Assembly: GCA_021151625.1 (NCBI GenBank) | Contig: JAGKWY010000025.1 | Coordinates: forward strand, 15,092-79,091 | Direction: 5' to 3' | DNA length: 64,000 bases | Source of the DNA: Gammaproteobacteria bacterium | Lineage (GTDB): Bacteria > Pseudomonadota > Gammaproteobacteria > Pseudomonadales > Cellvibrionaceae | Shown here: positions 9,870-19,485 of the stretch, in pieces | How positions within the stretch are numbered: position 1 is the stretch's first letter | Layout: every line of letters begins with the position of its first letter | Translations under genes and position numbers: made by a program | The notes under the pieces: model-generated | Told to the model about the DNA's origin: nothing | The model's database searches: none | Seen by the model: only the letters and a program-made list of their open reading frames with translations

Positions 9870-10415
9870 TTACGTAGATTTTTCCTCCGCAAGATAGGAG
9901 TTTTTCAATTTCACATAATTATTGGCGGAATAGGTAAAAAAACTGCGCTCGGAATCTTTGAGCGGGCGGATTTGTTTTACCGGTGTACCCATGTACATAA
10001 AGCCGGACTCAAGTCGCTTGCCCGGCGGTACCAACGAGCCTGCGCCTATCACTACTTCATCCTCCACAACGGCGCCGTCCAGAATGGTTGAGCCAATTCC
10101 AATCAGCACGCGATTGCCAATGGTGCATCCGTGCAGGCATACCGAATGGCCCACGGTCACATCATCGCCCACCGTGAGTGGGTGGCCGGCGGGGTTGTAA
10201 CTGCTGGCGTGGGTGATGTGCAGTACCGAGCCATCCTGCACGCTGGTGCGTGCGCCTATGCGAATGCGGTGCATATCGCCGCGAATCACTACGCAGGGCC
10301 ATACCGAAGCATCCTCACCCAACTCCACATCGCCAATCACCACGGCCGATTCATCTACAAAAACCCGTTCGCCCAAACGCGGTGTATGACCTTGGAAACT
10401 TCTTATTGCGCCCAT
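9870..10415 (-). CDS. gamma-class carbonic anhydrase family protein (YrdA-like)
   Basis: This 181-residue left-handed beta-helix protein belongs to the gamma carbonic anhydrase family. Hexapeptide repeats run through the middle, and the metal-ligand region has HITHASSYNPAGHPL and VGHSVCLHGCTIG. The C-terminus carries GTPVKQIRPL, typical of YrdA/CaiE relatives. Catalytic activity in this subfamily is often weak or untested. I chose the ATG at 10415, with AGGA eight bases upstream, over an upstream GTG at 10439. The divergent prlC reading frame begins only about 30 bases away, an unusually tight spacing (see prlC). Confidence 0.9.
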   Translation of the reverse strand: MGAIRSFQGHTPRLGERVFVDESAVVIGDVELGEDASVWPCVVIRGDMHRIRIGARTSVQDGSVLHITHASSYNPAGHPLTVGDDVTVGHSVCLHGCTIGNRVLIGIGSTILDGAVVEDEVVIGAGSLVPPGKRLESGFMYMGTPVKQIRPLKDSERSFFTYSANNYVKLKNSYLAEEKST

Positions 10416-10447
10416 AAATAATTCCTCGAAAACCCACACAATCTTGG

Positions 10448-12349
10448 GTGTATGATACGCGAAACCGGGCCTGGGCTCCGGTCAGCCATTTGAATTCAGT
10501 GGCCAATAGTGATGAGTTGCGCAAAGCCTATACCGAAAGCATCGCACTGCTCACCGATTATTCGACGGAATTTAGCCAAAACGAAGCCTTGTATCAGGCC
10601 TATCAACAACTTGCTGATAGCAGCGAATTTGCACAACTAACCCAGGCGCAACAACAGACACTTAACAATGCGCTGCGCGATTTTCGCTTGGGTGGTGTTG
10701 CATTAAATGAAGCGGATAAAAAACGTTTTGGTGAGATTCAAAAACGTTTGTCGGAGCTTTCCACACAATTTTCCAACAACGTGTTGGATGCAACCCAGGC
10801 CTGGTATAAGCAATTTGATAATGCCGATGCCCTGGTGGGCTTGCCTGAATCTGCCTTGGCACAGGCGGCACAAGCGGCGGTACAAAAAAATCTGCAGGGT
10901 TATGTGGTCACTCTGGATTTTCCCTCCTACTACGCCGTAATTATGTATGCCGATAATCGCGCGCTGCGCGAAGAAATTTATACCGCTTATGTTACTCGTG
11001 CATCTGCAGCGGGGAAAAAAGCCGATGGTGCTTCGGCGGCAGAATGGGATAACAGCGCGCTTATTGCCGAGACACTGGCGCTGCGTCATGAGCTGGCGCA
11101 ACTGCTGGGTTTTGCTAACTATGCCGAGCGTTCGCTCGCGAGCAAAATGGCAGAGTCGCCCGCGCAAGTGCTGCAATTTTTAAATGAACTTGCACAAAAA
11201 TCCAAACCTTTTGCCGAGCAGGATTACACCGAGTTGCGCGCGTTTGCGGCAGCGCAAGGCTGCGCAGATTTCCAAGCCTGGGATACAACTTACTACAGCG
11301 AAAAATTGCGCGTAGAAAAATATTCTGTTTCGCAAGAAGAGCTGCGCCCTTATTTCCCGGCAGAAAAAGTGATTGCCGGCATGTTTGAGGTAGTACAGCG
11401 TTTGTTTGCTATTCAGGTAAAACAAATCGCAGACTTTGATACTTATCATCCTGATGTGCGTTTTTACCATATTGAAAAAAATGGCCAACAGCTTGCGAGT
11501 TTTTATCTCGACCTGTTTGCACGCGAGAAGAAAAAGGGCGGTGCCTGGATGGCGGATTGCCGCGTGCGTCGTAAAACATCTACCGGTTTGCAATTGCCCG
11601 TCGCCTTTTTAACCTGCAATTTTACGCCCCCTGTGGGCGATACTCCGTCGTTGTTAACCCATGATGAAGTAACCACCTTATTCCATGAATTTGGCCATGG
11701 CTTGCATCATATGCTCACCCAAATTGAGGTGGCGGCCGTGAGTGGTATTAACGGGGTTGCCTGGGATGCGGTGGAATTACCCAGTCAATTTATGGAGAAC
11801 TGGTGTTGGGAGCCTGAGGCGATTCCATTGATTTCTGGCCACTATCAAACCGGTGAGTCACTGCCGCAAAGCTTGCTCGATAAAATGCTCGCGGCCAAAA
11901 ATTTCCAATCCGGTTTGCAAATGATCCGCCAGCTGGAGTTTTCACTGTTCGATTTCCGCTTGCATGCTGAATACAACCCGGCTGCACCGAAATCTGCACA
12001 GCAAGTATTGAATGAAGTGCGCGATCTGGTGGCGGTGATCAGGCCGCCGGCGTTCAATCGTTTTGAAAATAGTTTTAGCCATATTTTTGCTGGTGGTTAT
12101 GCGGCAGGTTACTACAGCTATAAGTGGGCCGAAGTCTTATCGGCCGATGCCTACTCGCGTTTTGAAGAGGAAGGTATTTTCAACGCGCAAACCGGGGAGA
12201 GTTTCCTGCAGGAAATTTTGCAGCAGGGTGGCAGTCGCGCACCTATGGAATTGTTTAAAAACTTCCGCGGGCGTGAACCGCAAATTGATGCACTCTTGCG
12301 TCATTCGGGAATCACTCCTTCTACTACTTCAGGGGAGGTGGCAGCCTAA
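10448..12349 (+). CDS. prlC: oligopeptidase A (M3 metallopeptidase), N-terminally truncated
   Basis: PrlC/OpdA is a cytoplasmic zinc oligopeptidase that degrades signal peptides and other short peptides. The catalytic motif HEFGHGLHH is present (His413, Glu414, His417), followed by the third-ligand region and the family C-terminus. Homology begins abruptly at WAPVSHLNSV, which in full-length relatives lies about 65 residues in. The window protein has only a GTG-started six-residue lead (VYDTRN) that is not PrlC-like, and 633 residues against about 680. No frameshifted remnant of the missing part is seen upstream. The next bases hold a promoter-like TATGATACGCG and the divergent carbonic anhydrase start. 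This suggests a deletion of the 5' coding region, real or from assembly. The zinc domain itself is intact. Confidence 0.88.
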   Translation: MYDTRNRAWAPVSHLNSVANSDELRKAYTESIALLTDYSTEFSQNEALYQAYQQLADSSEFAQLTQAQQQTLNNALRDFRLGGVALNEADKKRFGEIQKRLSELSTQFSNNVLDATQAWYKQFDNADALVGLPESALAQAAQAAVQKNLQGYVVTLDFPSYYAVIMYADNRALREEIYTAYVTRASAAGKKADGASAAEWDNSALIAETLALRHELAQLLGFANYAERSLASKMAESPAQVLQFLNELAQKSKPFAEQDYTELRAFAAAQGCADFQAWDTTYYSEKLRVEKYSVSQEELRPYFPAEKVIAGMFEVVQRLFAIQVKQIADFDTYHPDVRFYHIEKNGQQLASFYLDLFAREKKKGGAWMADCRVRRKTSTGLQLPVAFLTCNFTPPVGDTPSLLTHDEVTTLFHEFGHGLHHMLTQIEVAAVSGINGVAWDAVELPSQFMENWCWEPEAIPLISGHYQTGESLPQSLLDKMLAAKNFQSGLQMIRQLEFSLFDFRLHAEYNPAAPKSAQQVLNEVRDLVAVIRPPAFNRFENSFSHIFAGGYAAGYYSYKWAEVLSADAYSRFEEEGIFNAQTGESFLQEILQQGGSRAPMELFKNFRGREPQIDALLRHSGITPSTTSGEVAA

Positions 12350-12600
12350 TGGTCTATAGCAACAAACGCCGTTTTGTCGCGGGTGCCGTATGCCCGCGCT
12401 GTTCCGAAATGGACAAATTGGTGGTCTACAGTGAGGATGGCAAAGATTACCGCGAGTGTGTCGCCTGCGGTTACAAGGATGAAATGCACTTCAAACCTGC
12501 CGCGCGCGAACTGGAAACCCGGGTCAATCAGACCGAAGAGGACAAGCGGGATGCTGTCCAGGTCATCAATATCCTGCCCTTTGGAAAAACCGACCACTAG
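12349..12600 (+). CDS. yheV: YheV-family putative zinc ribbon protein
   Basis: This 83-residue protein starts with VYSNKRRFVAGAVCPRCSEM and has a CPRC...CVACGY pair of cysteine motifs about 30 residues apart, a zinc ribbon. The C-terminus (VQVINILPFG) matches the YheV family, whose function is unknown. Its ATG overlaps the prlC stop codon by one base (TAATG), so it is translationally coupled to prlC, a pairing common in gammaproteobacteria. A perfect AT-rich palindrome follows. Confidence 0.88.
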   Translation: MVYSNKRRFVAGAVCPRCSEMDKLVVYSEDGKDYRECVACGYKDEMHFKPAARELETRVNQTEEDKRDAVQVINILPFGKTDH

Positions 12601-13076
12601 GTCGATTTCTTCTTTTATCCATTAATGAAATTAATTTCATTAATGGATATTTTCTTATAAATAAGATCTTTCGTTGGCTATCTCATTGTCATAAAAGAGT
12701 TTTTTATGGCAACGCTATTTTACTAATTAAATTTGGCGCTCAAAGCGCTACCGCTGAGTGATTTTTACGCCAATGTGTGGTGTTGCGTAACAGTCCCCTG
12801 CCGTTTACAAAATCATCCGTCTCAATTTCTTGTAGTCAAAGTGAACATATGATACTTGTATCCAACAATACCAGTTGCGGGCTATGTCTCATTCAGAATC
12901 ACAATAACAGTAATTGGTAGTTGTGGAGGCGGGCGACAAGGCCTGGTGTGACCCTTTCATCTTGCTAACAAGGTGATAGCCAAATTCTTAACTCACCTGA
13001 CGGGGAGGGGGAATTTGGTTTATGCGTTAACCATAAAAAAATCCTGAGCATAATTAATCCAATTAAGGAGAGCTCC
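12601..13076. other. 476-base intergenic region upstream of the first TonB receptor
   Basis: No gene was seen. It holds the 32-bp palindrome at 12617-12648. It also has a small hairpin near 12957-12977 (TCATCTTG with CAAGGTGA, four-base loop). A strong ribosome-binding site AAGGAG lies just before the receptor ATG. The length suggests a regulated promoter, but I could not place -35 and -10 boxes with confidence. Confidence 0.6.
12617..12648. repeat. perfect 32-bp AT-rich palindrome (terminator or binding site)
   Basis: Bases 12617-12632 are the exact reverse complement of 12633-12648 (half-site ATCCATTAATGAAATT). A short T-rich run follows. It may act as the prlC-yheV terminator, but the GC content is low and there is no loop, so a protein-binding palindrome is an alternative. 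Confidence 0.75.
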
Positions 13077-16000
13077 ATGAGTAGAAAAGTCAGTTTCAAT
13101 AAAACAATCCTGGCTACTGTTATCGCTTCTTCTGCGTTGAGCGGCTTTGCAGTCGCACAAGACGACGGTCAAGTTGAAGAGGTAATGGTGACGGGGATTC
13201 GCGCGTCTATGGAACGTGCGATGGATGTAAAGCGCAATTCTGCGGGTGTTGTTGATGCCATCAGCGCGCAAGACATGGGTAAGTTTCCAGATACTAACCT
13301 TGCTGAATCCTTACAACGTATCACCGGTGTTTCGATTGATCGTAACAACGGTGAGGGGTCACGTATTACCGTGCGCGGTTTCGGTCCCGATTTCAACATG
13401 GTGACCTTGAACGGAAGAACTATGCCAACTGGTAGCGCCTATGGTGGTAGCTCTGGTGCTGACGCATCCACACGCGGCGGTAACTCACGCGCGTTTGATT
13501 TCGCAAACCTTGCGTCTGAAGCGGTTTCCGGCGTGGAAGTTTACAAAACCGGCAAGGCTAACATCGCCGCAGGCGGTATTGGTGCTTCGGTAAATATTAA
13601 GACCTCTCGCCCATTGGACTCTGCTGGCTTCAAAGCCTCTGTAGGTGCTAAAGCAGTGGCCGATACTACTAACCGCACTGGTGATGATTTAACACCAGAG
13701 GTTTCAGGTTTAGTGAGCTGGGCAGATGACTCTGAAGTATTTGGCGTGTCGCTGAGTGCGAGTTATCAGGAGCGTGACTCGGGCTATACCGGTGCGACGG
13801 TTAACGATTGGACTGTGGCGCGTTGGGGCGGTGGTTCCTCAAATACTATTTACGATAATCCTGCGAACAGTGCCATTTTTAAAAATGCTCCAGCAGCTGG
13901 TGATCTCTATTCTCGTCCTAACGATGTTCGCTACACCTTTTCGGATCGTGAACGTGACCGTACCAATGCTCAGCTCACACTCCAATTTCGCCCTGTTGAA
14001 AGCCTGACTGGTACCCTGGATTACACCTTTGCGCAGAATGATCAATCTGAGCATCGCGGTGAAGTAACCACTTGGGTTCAAAATGGCGGCAATTTAACTT
14101 ACGTTGAGTTTGATAACTCAGCAATTAAAACCCCAAAAATCATTACCGAGAGTTATTCGGCCAATAAAGATATTGGTTTTGCGCAGCAATATCGCTCTCA
14201 GGAAGACACACTTGAATCCGTTGGTTTGAATGTTGCCTGGGATGTAAATGATCAATTGACGGTTAAGCTCGATGCACATGACTCCTCGTTGGAGAGTTTG
14301 CCAACAGGTCCAGGTCATGCGGGTGAATTGGATATTGGTATTGGGGCTCCTATTAAAACCGGCGCTAGCTGGGTATTCAGTGGTCAGGATATTCCGAGCT
14401 GGACGCACACCATCACTGGCACTTTGGATGAGAATGATTTGAGCTCATCAGTAATGCGTGTTTGGTCCGCTGAGCAAATCTCTGATGTCACGCAAGCCAA
14501 AATCGATGCCGAGTGGAAATTCGAAGACGGCCGTTTTGACTTCGGTATTGAGCGTCGCGAAATGGGTTCAAATACCATCAGCTATAACGGAAACAACAAT
14601 CAGGTATTGGGTGGTTGGGGTGCTTCTGCACCGGGTGAATTCCCCGATGGATCATTTGAAGTCTTCGATGTAGCGGGTGAGTTTGATGATGTGAGTACCG
14701 GCAACTCACCTCATATTGGCTTCCGTGCAGATGCGCGCGAGCTTGCGAATAGCCTGATAGATATTTACAGCGCGAAAAAAGCTTACGTCGGTGTTGAGGA
14801 CACCCAGGTTGCAGGTCAGGTTCGCAACAGCAAAAGCAACAACGACATTCAGGAAGATACTGATTCGGTCTATTTCCAGTTGGGCACCAAAGGGCAGCTC
14901 GCTGGTATGGATATAGATGTGCTGGCCGGCTTGCGTTATGAGTCTACCGAGCAAACCTCTTCTTCTGATACACCACCACTGGATTATTATGTGTGGCAAT
15001 CAGATAACGATTTCACACCCGTAAGCAAAGCGGCCGGAGCCAAATCTGTTGCCAAAAACGACTATGATGCCTTGCTGCCTAACCTGGATTTGTCGGCTAA
15101 CCTGACAGATGACATAGTAACCAGATTCTCGTTTAGCAAAACTATCGCGCGTCCTGGTTTGTCACAGTTGGGATCAGTGGTTTCGTACGGTAGTCCAAAC
15201 GGGTCTACTTTGAACGCCGGTACAACCGTTCAGGCAACCGGACAAAACCCACAACTCAAACCACTGGAATCAAGCAACTTCGACTTGTCGGTTGAGTGGT
15301 ATTTCGATGATGCCAGCTATGTATCTGCGGGTTTATTTGAAAAACGTGTGATTAACTTCACTGGTACTGAAACTGTTGATCGTACCTTTGATGTTCGCGA
15401 CCAAACTGCTGGTCCGAGAGCACAAGCGGCCAGAGCAGCTCTGCAAAGCAGAGGTATCAATGTCGATAACGCCAGCCTCTATGCAATGATGCAGATTTTG
15501 GCTAACCCAGGTACATATCCTGGCGGTGCTGCAGATTATACTGGCGCAGTAAAAGATGATCTGAACGATCAGGCGGGTTACTCATTCATCACCCCGAATG
15601 CTGATGATCCACTGATTACCTATAAATTCAGATCACCAGTTAACAACCGTGAAGCAAAACTTTACGGTGCTGAGTTTGCTGGGCAGTACTTCTTTGGTGA
15701 TACAGGTTTTGGTGTGCAAGCTAACTATACCATCGTAAGAGGTGATGTGAGCTTTGATAATATGGATATTACTTCAAACCAATTTGCGTTATTGGGGCTT
15801 AGTGATACCGCAAACCTGGTGTTGATGTATGAAAAGAATGCCATCGAAGCGCGCGTTGCATACAACTGGCGCGATGAGTTCCTCAATAGAACTGGTGCTG
15901 GTGCTAACAACCCAGGTTATATTGAAGCTTACTCGCAAATTGACGCCAACGTGACCTATCACTTTACCGACAATCTCGCTGTATCGTTTGAAGCAATTAA

Positions 16001-16106
16001 CTTGACTGGTGAGGATCGTCGTGAACATGCGCGCAACAAAAACATGTTGTGGGGCTATGACGATTTAGGTGCTCGTTACCAATTGGGTGCTCGTTACAGT
16101 TTCTAA
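13077..16106 (+). CDS. TonB-dependent receptor (Xanthomonas/Caulobacter type)
   Basis: This 1009-residue outer-membrane receptor has a signal peptide (about residues 1-27, ending AVAQ). A TonB-box-like VEEVMVTG follows, then a plug domain with VTGIRASMERAMDVKR, GKFPDTNLAESLQRITGVSI and ITVRGFGPDFNMVTLNG. A large beta-barrel ends in the terminal aromatic GARYSF. These plug motifs mark the TIGR01782-type group, which is usually linked to carbohydrate or aromatic uptake. A strong AAGGAG site precedes the ATG. It heads the SapC-oxygenase-halogenase island, but a terminator separates it from sapC, so the downstream genes need read-through or their own promoter. The substrate is unknown. Confidence 0.95.
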   Translation: MSRKVSFNKTILATVIASSALSGFAVAQDDGQVEEVMVTGIRASMERAMDVKRNSAGVVDAISAQDMGKFPDTNLAESLQRITGVSIDRNNGEGSRITVRGFGPDFNMVTLNGRTMPTGSAYGGSSGADASTRGGNSRAFDFANLASEAVSGVEVYKTGKANIAAGGIGASVNIKTSRPLDSAGFKASVGAKAVADTTNRTGDDLTPEVSGLVSWADDSEVFGVSLSASYQERDSGYTGATVNDWTVARWGGGSSNTIYDNPANSAIFKNAPAAGDLYSRPNDVRYTFSDRERDRTNAQLTLQFRPVESLTGTLDYTFAQNDQSEHRGEVTTWVQNGGNLTYVEFDNSAIKTPKIITESYSANKDIGFAQQYRSQEDTLESVGLNVAWDVNDQLTVKLDAHDSSLESLPTGPGHAGELDIGIGAPIKTGASWVFSGQDIPSWTHTITGTLDENDLSSSVMRVWSAEQISDVTQAKIDAEWKFEDGRFDFGIERREMGSNTISYNGNNNQVLGGWGASAPGEFPDGSFEVFDVAGEFDDVSTGNSPHIGFRADARELANSLIDIYSAKKAYVGVEDTQVAGQVRNSKSNNDIQEDTDSVYFQLGTKGQLAGMDIDVLAGLRYESTEQTSSSDTPPLDYYVWQSDNDFTPVSKAAGAKSVAKNDYDALLPNLDLSANLTDDIVTRFSFSKTIARPGLSQLGSVVSYGSPNGSTLNAGTTVQATGQNPQLKPLESSNFDLSVEWYFDDASYVSAGLFEKRVINFTGTETVDRTFDVRDQTAGPRAQAARAALQSRGINVDNASLYAMMQILANPGTYPGGAADYTGAVKDDLNDQAGYSFITPNADDPLITYKFRSPVNNREAKLYGAEFAGQYFFGDTGFGVQANYTIVRGDVSFDNMDITSNQFALLGLSDTANLVLMYEKNAIEARVAYNWRDEFLNRTGAGANNPGYIEAYSQIDANVTYHFTDNLAVSFEAINLTGEDRREHARNKNMLWGYDDLGARYQLGARYSF

Positions 16107-16130
16107 GTTGTATTTGAGCGCTGTTTGAAA

Positions 16131-16160
16131 AAAAAGAGTCGCCTAGGCGACTCTTTTTCT
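16131..16160 (+). terminator. terminator after the island TonB receptor
   Basis: AAAGAGTCGCC pairs with GGCGACTCTTT around 16133-16156, with an A-run before and TTTTTCT after. It lies 25 bases after the receptor stop. Confidence 0.88.
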
Positions 16161-16203
16161 ATATAAATCAAAATAATTATCTTGGTTTTTGGTAATAATC
16201 TAT

Positions 16204-16965
16204 ATGCAAAAGATAGCAGTATTAAACAATATTGATCATGAACATCTAAGAGTTAGTGCAAAGTTCTCTGCAGAATTGGGCGATAACGTAGCAAGCACCC
16301 TCACCTACGTAACCGAATTTTCAGAAGTTCAAAAAGAATATCCAATATTGTGCCGCAAGAATCCTGAAACAGGTGAATATCAAGCGGTTGTATTTTTTGG
16401 TTTTCAAAAGAACGAAAATTTATTTTTGGCAGATGTAGATCTTGCAAATCAGCGATATCCAGGATGGCGTGCCAACTATGTCCCGGCGGTGATGGCCAGA
16501 GGGCCTTTTTCAATTGGTATTCAGCGTGAAGTGGCAAATGGTTCGGAATCGCATAACGCTGTTGTGCACATAGATATGAATCATCCCAAAATAATTTCAG
16601 GAGAGGGACAAGCGCTCTTCCTGGAAAGCGGAGGCCAGGGGGCCTATTTAAACTATATTTCATCAATACTGGATACCATTAATAAAGGGGTGCATCTGAC
16701 CCAATTAATGTTTGAGGTATTTAGTAAGCATCAGCTATTGGAAGATGTGGTTTTGGATATAGAGTTTCACGGACAAAACAAATTAAAAATCGCGGGATTC
16801 GAAACAGTAAGTGTCGAAAAGTTATTCGGCTTGAATGGTGAGGCGCTTGAAGAATTAAATAAATCCGGTTTTCTACAGGCAGCCTACTTTATCGCTGCGT
16901 CTATGTCGAATATTCAAAAGTTGATTGACTGGAAGAACCGCAAGCTTTCAGCAGAGGAAAAATAG
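16204..16965 (+). CDS. SapC family protein (first copy)
   Basis: This 253-residue protein, without signal peptide or membrane helix, matches the SapC family (named from Campylobacter SapC). Recognisable pieces are the EYPILCRKNPETGEYQAV segment, ENLFLADVD and RANYVPAVMARGPF. The molecular role is not established. In many proteobacteria it sits beside TonB receptors, cupin-like oxygenases and tryptophan-halogenase-like genes, as here. The ATG at 16204 is used; an in-frame TTG at 16189 adds five residues, and neither has a strong ribosome-binding site. A paralog lies at 20330-21055, with the same ANYVPA(V/L) and RGPF core. Confidence 0.85.
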   Translation: MQKIAVLNNIDHEHLRVSAKFSAELGDNVASTLTYVTEFSEVQKEYPILCRKNPETGEYQAVVFFGFQKNENLFLADVDLANQRYPGWRANYVPAVMARGPFSIGIQREVANGSESHNAVVHIDMNHPKIISGEGQALFLESGGQGAYLNYISSILDTINKGVHLTQLMFEVFSKHQLLEDVVLDIEFHGQNKLKIAGFETVSVEKLFGLNGEALEELNKSGFLQAAYFIAASMSNIQKLIDWKNRKLSAEEK

Positions 16966-16967
16966 CG

Positions 16968-17987
16968 TTGAAAAAAACAAAGATTTTGTATGGAATTGGC
17001 TCGGACACTATTCCGCGAGATGTCATTAATTCCGCAGAACCTGTTGTTTTTAAACAGTTGGTTGGTGATTGGCCGATGGTACAAGCTGGGCTGGTTTCTG
17101 ATCAATCATCAGTTGACTATTTAAAGTCTTTTTATAATGGAAATCCAACTATCGTATGTAAGATTCCACCCGAAAATAATGGAAGAATGTTTTACAACGA
17201 AAACTGTACCCAGCTCGATTATGAGAGTTTTAAAGGGCGTATAGATGAAACATTGGATGCTATTTTGGGTGGCGCTGAACAAATGGATAGCCCTGCGTAT
17301 TACATAGCGTCCAATATTATTGCAACGCATTTGTCGGGCTTTAGTGATACAAATGCAATTGTAATTCCACGCGAAAAGCATCCTGATGCTATGGAAGAGC
17401 GAGTGAGCATATGGATTGGAGGTGCAACGACAGCGACATGTCATTTCGATGCGCTGGACAATATCGCCTGCTGTGTTGCAGGTAAACGTAAGTTTACGCT
17501 CTTCCCTCCGAATCAAATTAGCAACCTTTATCCTGGGCCGCTAGAGCCAACTCCGGGTGGCCAAGTGATTAGTCTGGTTGATTTTAAAAATCCCGACCTG
17601 CAAAAATATCCTCGTTTTAGTGATGCGCTGCTATCCGCTCAAGTTGCTGAGTTGGAACCAGGTGATGCGCTCTTTATTCCCAGCATGTGGTGGCACCATG
17701 TAGAAAGTCAGGCGCCCTATAATGTGTTGGTAAATTACTGGTGGGATGATGCGCCCGCTTATTTAACGTCGGGGATGAACGCACTATATATGGCGATGCT
17801 GGGAATTCGAGATAAGTCAGCTCATGAGCGAGAGGCCTGGAAACACGTTTTTAATCACTATATTTTTGATGGGGCCGAAAAATCAAATTCCTACCTTCCA
17901 TCGGAAGCGAGAGGGTTTTTAAATATTCTGGATAGGCTTGGCGGTAGAAAATTAAGAGCCTTGCTTACGAATAAATTGAATCGTTAA
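16968..17987 (+). CDS. cupin-like (JmjC/cupin_8) putative 2-oxoglutarate/Fe(II) oxygenase
   Basis: This 339-residue protein has a JmjC-like cupin domain in its middle. The iron triad is visible as His159-x-Asp161 in TCHFDALDN and His243 or His244 in MWWHHVES. The following AGKRKFTLFPP and GDALFIPS are typical of cupin_8 hydroxylases. Such enzymes hydroxylate proteins or small molecules, and no substrate can be named here. It starts with TTG two bases after the sapC stop; no other start lies close. Its TAA stop overlaps the ATG of the halogenase-like gene, so the three are one transcription unit. Confidence 0.83.
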   Translation: MKKTKILYGIGSDTIPRDVINSAEPVVFKQLVGDWPMVQAGLVSDQSSVDYLKSFYNGNPTIVCKIPPENNGRMFYNENCTQLDYESFKGRIDETLDAILGGAEQMDSPAYYIASNIIATHLSGFSDTNAIVIPREKHPDAMEERVSIWIGGATTATCHFDALDNIACCVAGKRKFTLFPPNQISNLYPGPLEPTPGGQVISLVDFKNPDLQKYPRFSDALLSAQVAELEPGDALFIPSMWWHHVESQAPYNVLVNYWWDDAPAYLTSGMNALYMAMLGIRDKSAHEREAWKHVFNHYIFDGAEKSNSYLPSEARGFLNILDRLGGRKLRALLTNKLNR

Positions 17988-19477
17988 TGAGAATAAAAAT
18001 GCTCAATAAGAAAATGAAAATAGTTATCGCCGGCGGTGGAACTGCAGGCTGGATTACCGCAGCAGCGCTTTCACACCAAATGGGTGAGCTTCTTGATATT
18101 ACATTAGTGGAATCGCAAGAAATAGGAACTATCGGTGTTGGTGAAGCGACGATTCCACCCATGAGAACTTTTCATCGTTTGATAGGCATCAACGAGCAAG
18201 AGTTTATGCGCGCGACCAACGCAACCTTCAAACTCGGCATTCAATTTGAAAATTGGAAAAATATTGGCGATAAATATATACATTCGTTTGGTGTGACCGG
18301 TAAGCAAACATTAATTACTGATTTTATCCATTTTTGGTTGAGAGGCCGCGAACTGGGATTGGCCGATGAGTTTGGCAACTATTGCCTTGAATACAAAGCC
18401 GCTCAAGCGGAACGCTTTGCAATTAATGATCAAGCTAAACTTAATTATGCATTTCATCTGGATGCTGGACGATATGCAGGGTATCTCCGGGCGCGCTCTG
18501 AGGCTCGTGGTGTAACCCGCGTTGAAGGGAAAATCGCTAATGTGCAGCAACATCCCGATTCAGGCTTTATTGCGTCGCTCACAATGGATTCAGGTCAGGA
18601 AATAGCGGGAGATTTATTTATCGATTGCACTGGTATGAGGGGGCTGTTGATAGAGCAGACCTTGCAGACCGGGTTCGAAGAGTGGAGCCATTGGTTGCCC
18701 TGTGATAGTGCTATCGCACTGCAGACAGAATCTACTGCACCTGCAGTTCCCTATACAAAATCGATTGCGCATCATGCCGGTTGGCGTTGGCAAATTCCCT
18801 TGCAGCATAGGGTCGGAAACGGATTGGTTTTCGCCAGTCGCTACATGTCTGACGATGAGGCAACCAATATGTTGCTTTCTAACATGGATGGGAAAGTGCT
18901 CACTGAACCTAAAGTCATAAAGTTCAAAACGGGGAAGCGAAAAAAATCCTGGAATAAAAACTGTATCGCAGTGGGACTAGCTTCCGGATTTTTGGAACCG
19001 CTGGAATCAACCAGTATTCATATGATCATGACGGCAGTAACGCGCTTGCTGCAGTTGTTCCCACACGGCGAAATTAAGTCATCGATTGTTGATGAGTTCA
19101 ATATGCAAGCTGAAAGCGAAATCAACCGAATCAGGGATTTTGTTATCTTGCACTACAAGGCGACAGAACGTGATGACAGCCCTTTTTGGCGCTACTGCAA
19201 GGATATGGAAATTCCGCTGGAGCTTGCGCATAGAATGCGTCTCTTTAAAGAGCATGGAAAATCTTTCCAGGTTGAAGGTGAATTATTTCGTCTGGATTCC
19301 TGGACGCAAGTTATGCTCGGGCAGGGAGTTGTTCCCGCGTCATATCACCCGATTGTTGAACTTATGTCTGAGCGAGAATTGCAAAACTTCCTGAACAGTG
19401 TTGCTGCTGACGTTGATAGAAATATGGCAACGCTGTTAAAGCATCAGGATTTTATTAATAAATACTGCAGCATGTAA
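17987..19477 (+). CDS. flavin-dependent tryptophan-halogenase-like protein
   Basis: This 496-residue FAD enzyme has the GxGxxG motif (GGGTAGW), GVGEATIPP, the catalytic lysine in FKLGIQFENW (Lys82), the halogenase-specific WxWxIP motif (Trp266-Pro271) and the FLEPLEST segment. In that segment Glu340 aligns with the catalytic Glu of PrnA. All key residues of flavin-dependent halogenases are therefore kept. Relatives next to TonB receptors are numerous, and a few (for example BrvH of Brevundimonas) halogenate indole in vitro, but native substrates are unclear. No flavin reductase is nearby. Several in-frame starts exist (17987, 17999, 18014). The first overlaps the upstream stop codon. Confidence 0.88.
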   Translation: MRIKMLNKKMKIVIAGGGTAGWITAAALSHQMGELLDITLVESQEIGTIGVGEATIPPMRTFHRLIGINEQEFMRATNATFKLGIQFENWKNIGDKYIHSFGVTGKQTLITDFIHFWLRGRELGLADEFGNYCLEYKAAQAERFAINDQAKLNYAFHLDAGRYAGYLRARSEARGVTRVEGKIANVQQHPDSGFIASLTMDSGQEIAGDLFIDCTGMRGLLIEQTLQTGFEEWSHWLPCDSAIALQTESTAPAVPYTKSIAHHAGWRWQIPLQHRVGNGLVFASRYMSDDEATNMLLSNMDGKVLTEPKVIKFKTGKRKKSWNKNCIAVGLASGFLEPLESTSIHMIMTAVTRLLQLFPHGEIKSSIVDEFNMQAESEINRIRDFVILHYKATERDDSPFWRYCKDMEIPLELAHRMRLFKEHGKSFQVEGELFRLDSWTQVMLGQGVVPASYHPIVELMSERELQNFLNSVAADVDRNMATLLKHQDFINKYCSM

Positions 19478-19485
19478 TCTCTAAG

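Noticed and set aside
12374..12625. Alternative 83-residue frame overlapping yheV
   Set aside because: It is a shifted shadow of the yheV zinc-ribbon frame and has no family features of its own.
17987..19477. Halogenated natural-product gene cluster
   Set aside because: No NRPS, PKS or other biosynthetic core gene and no flavin reductase lie nearby; the setting is a TonB-linked island.
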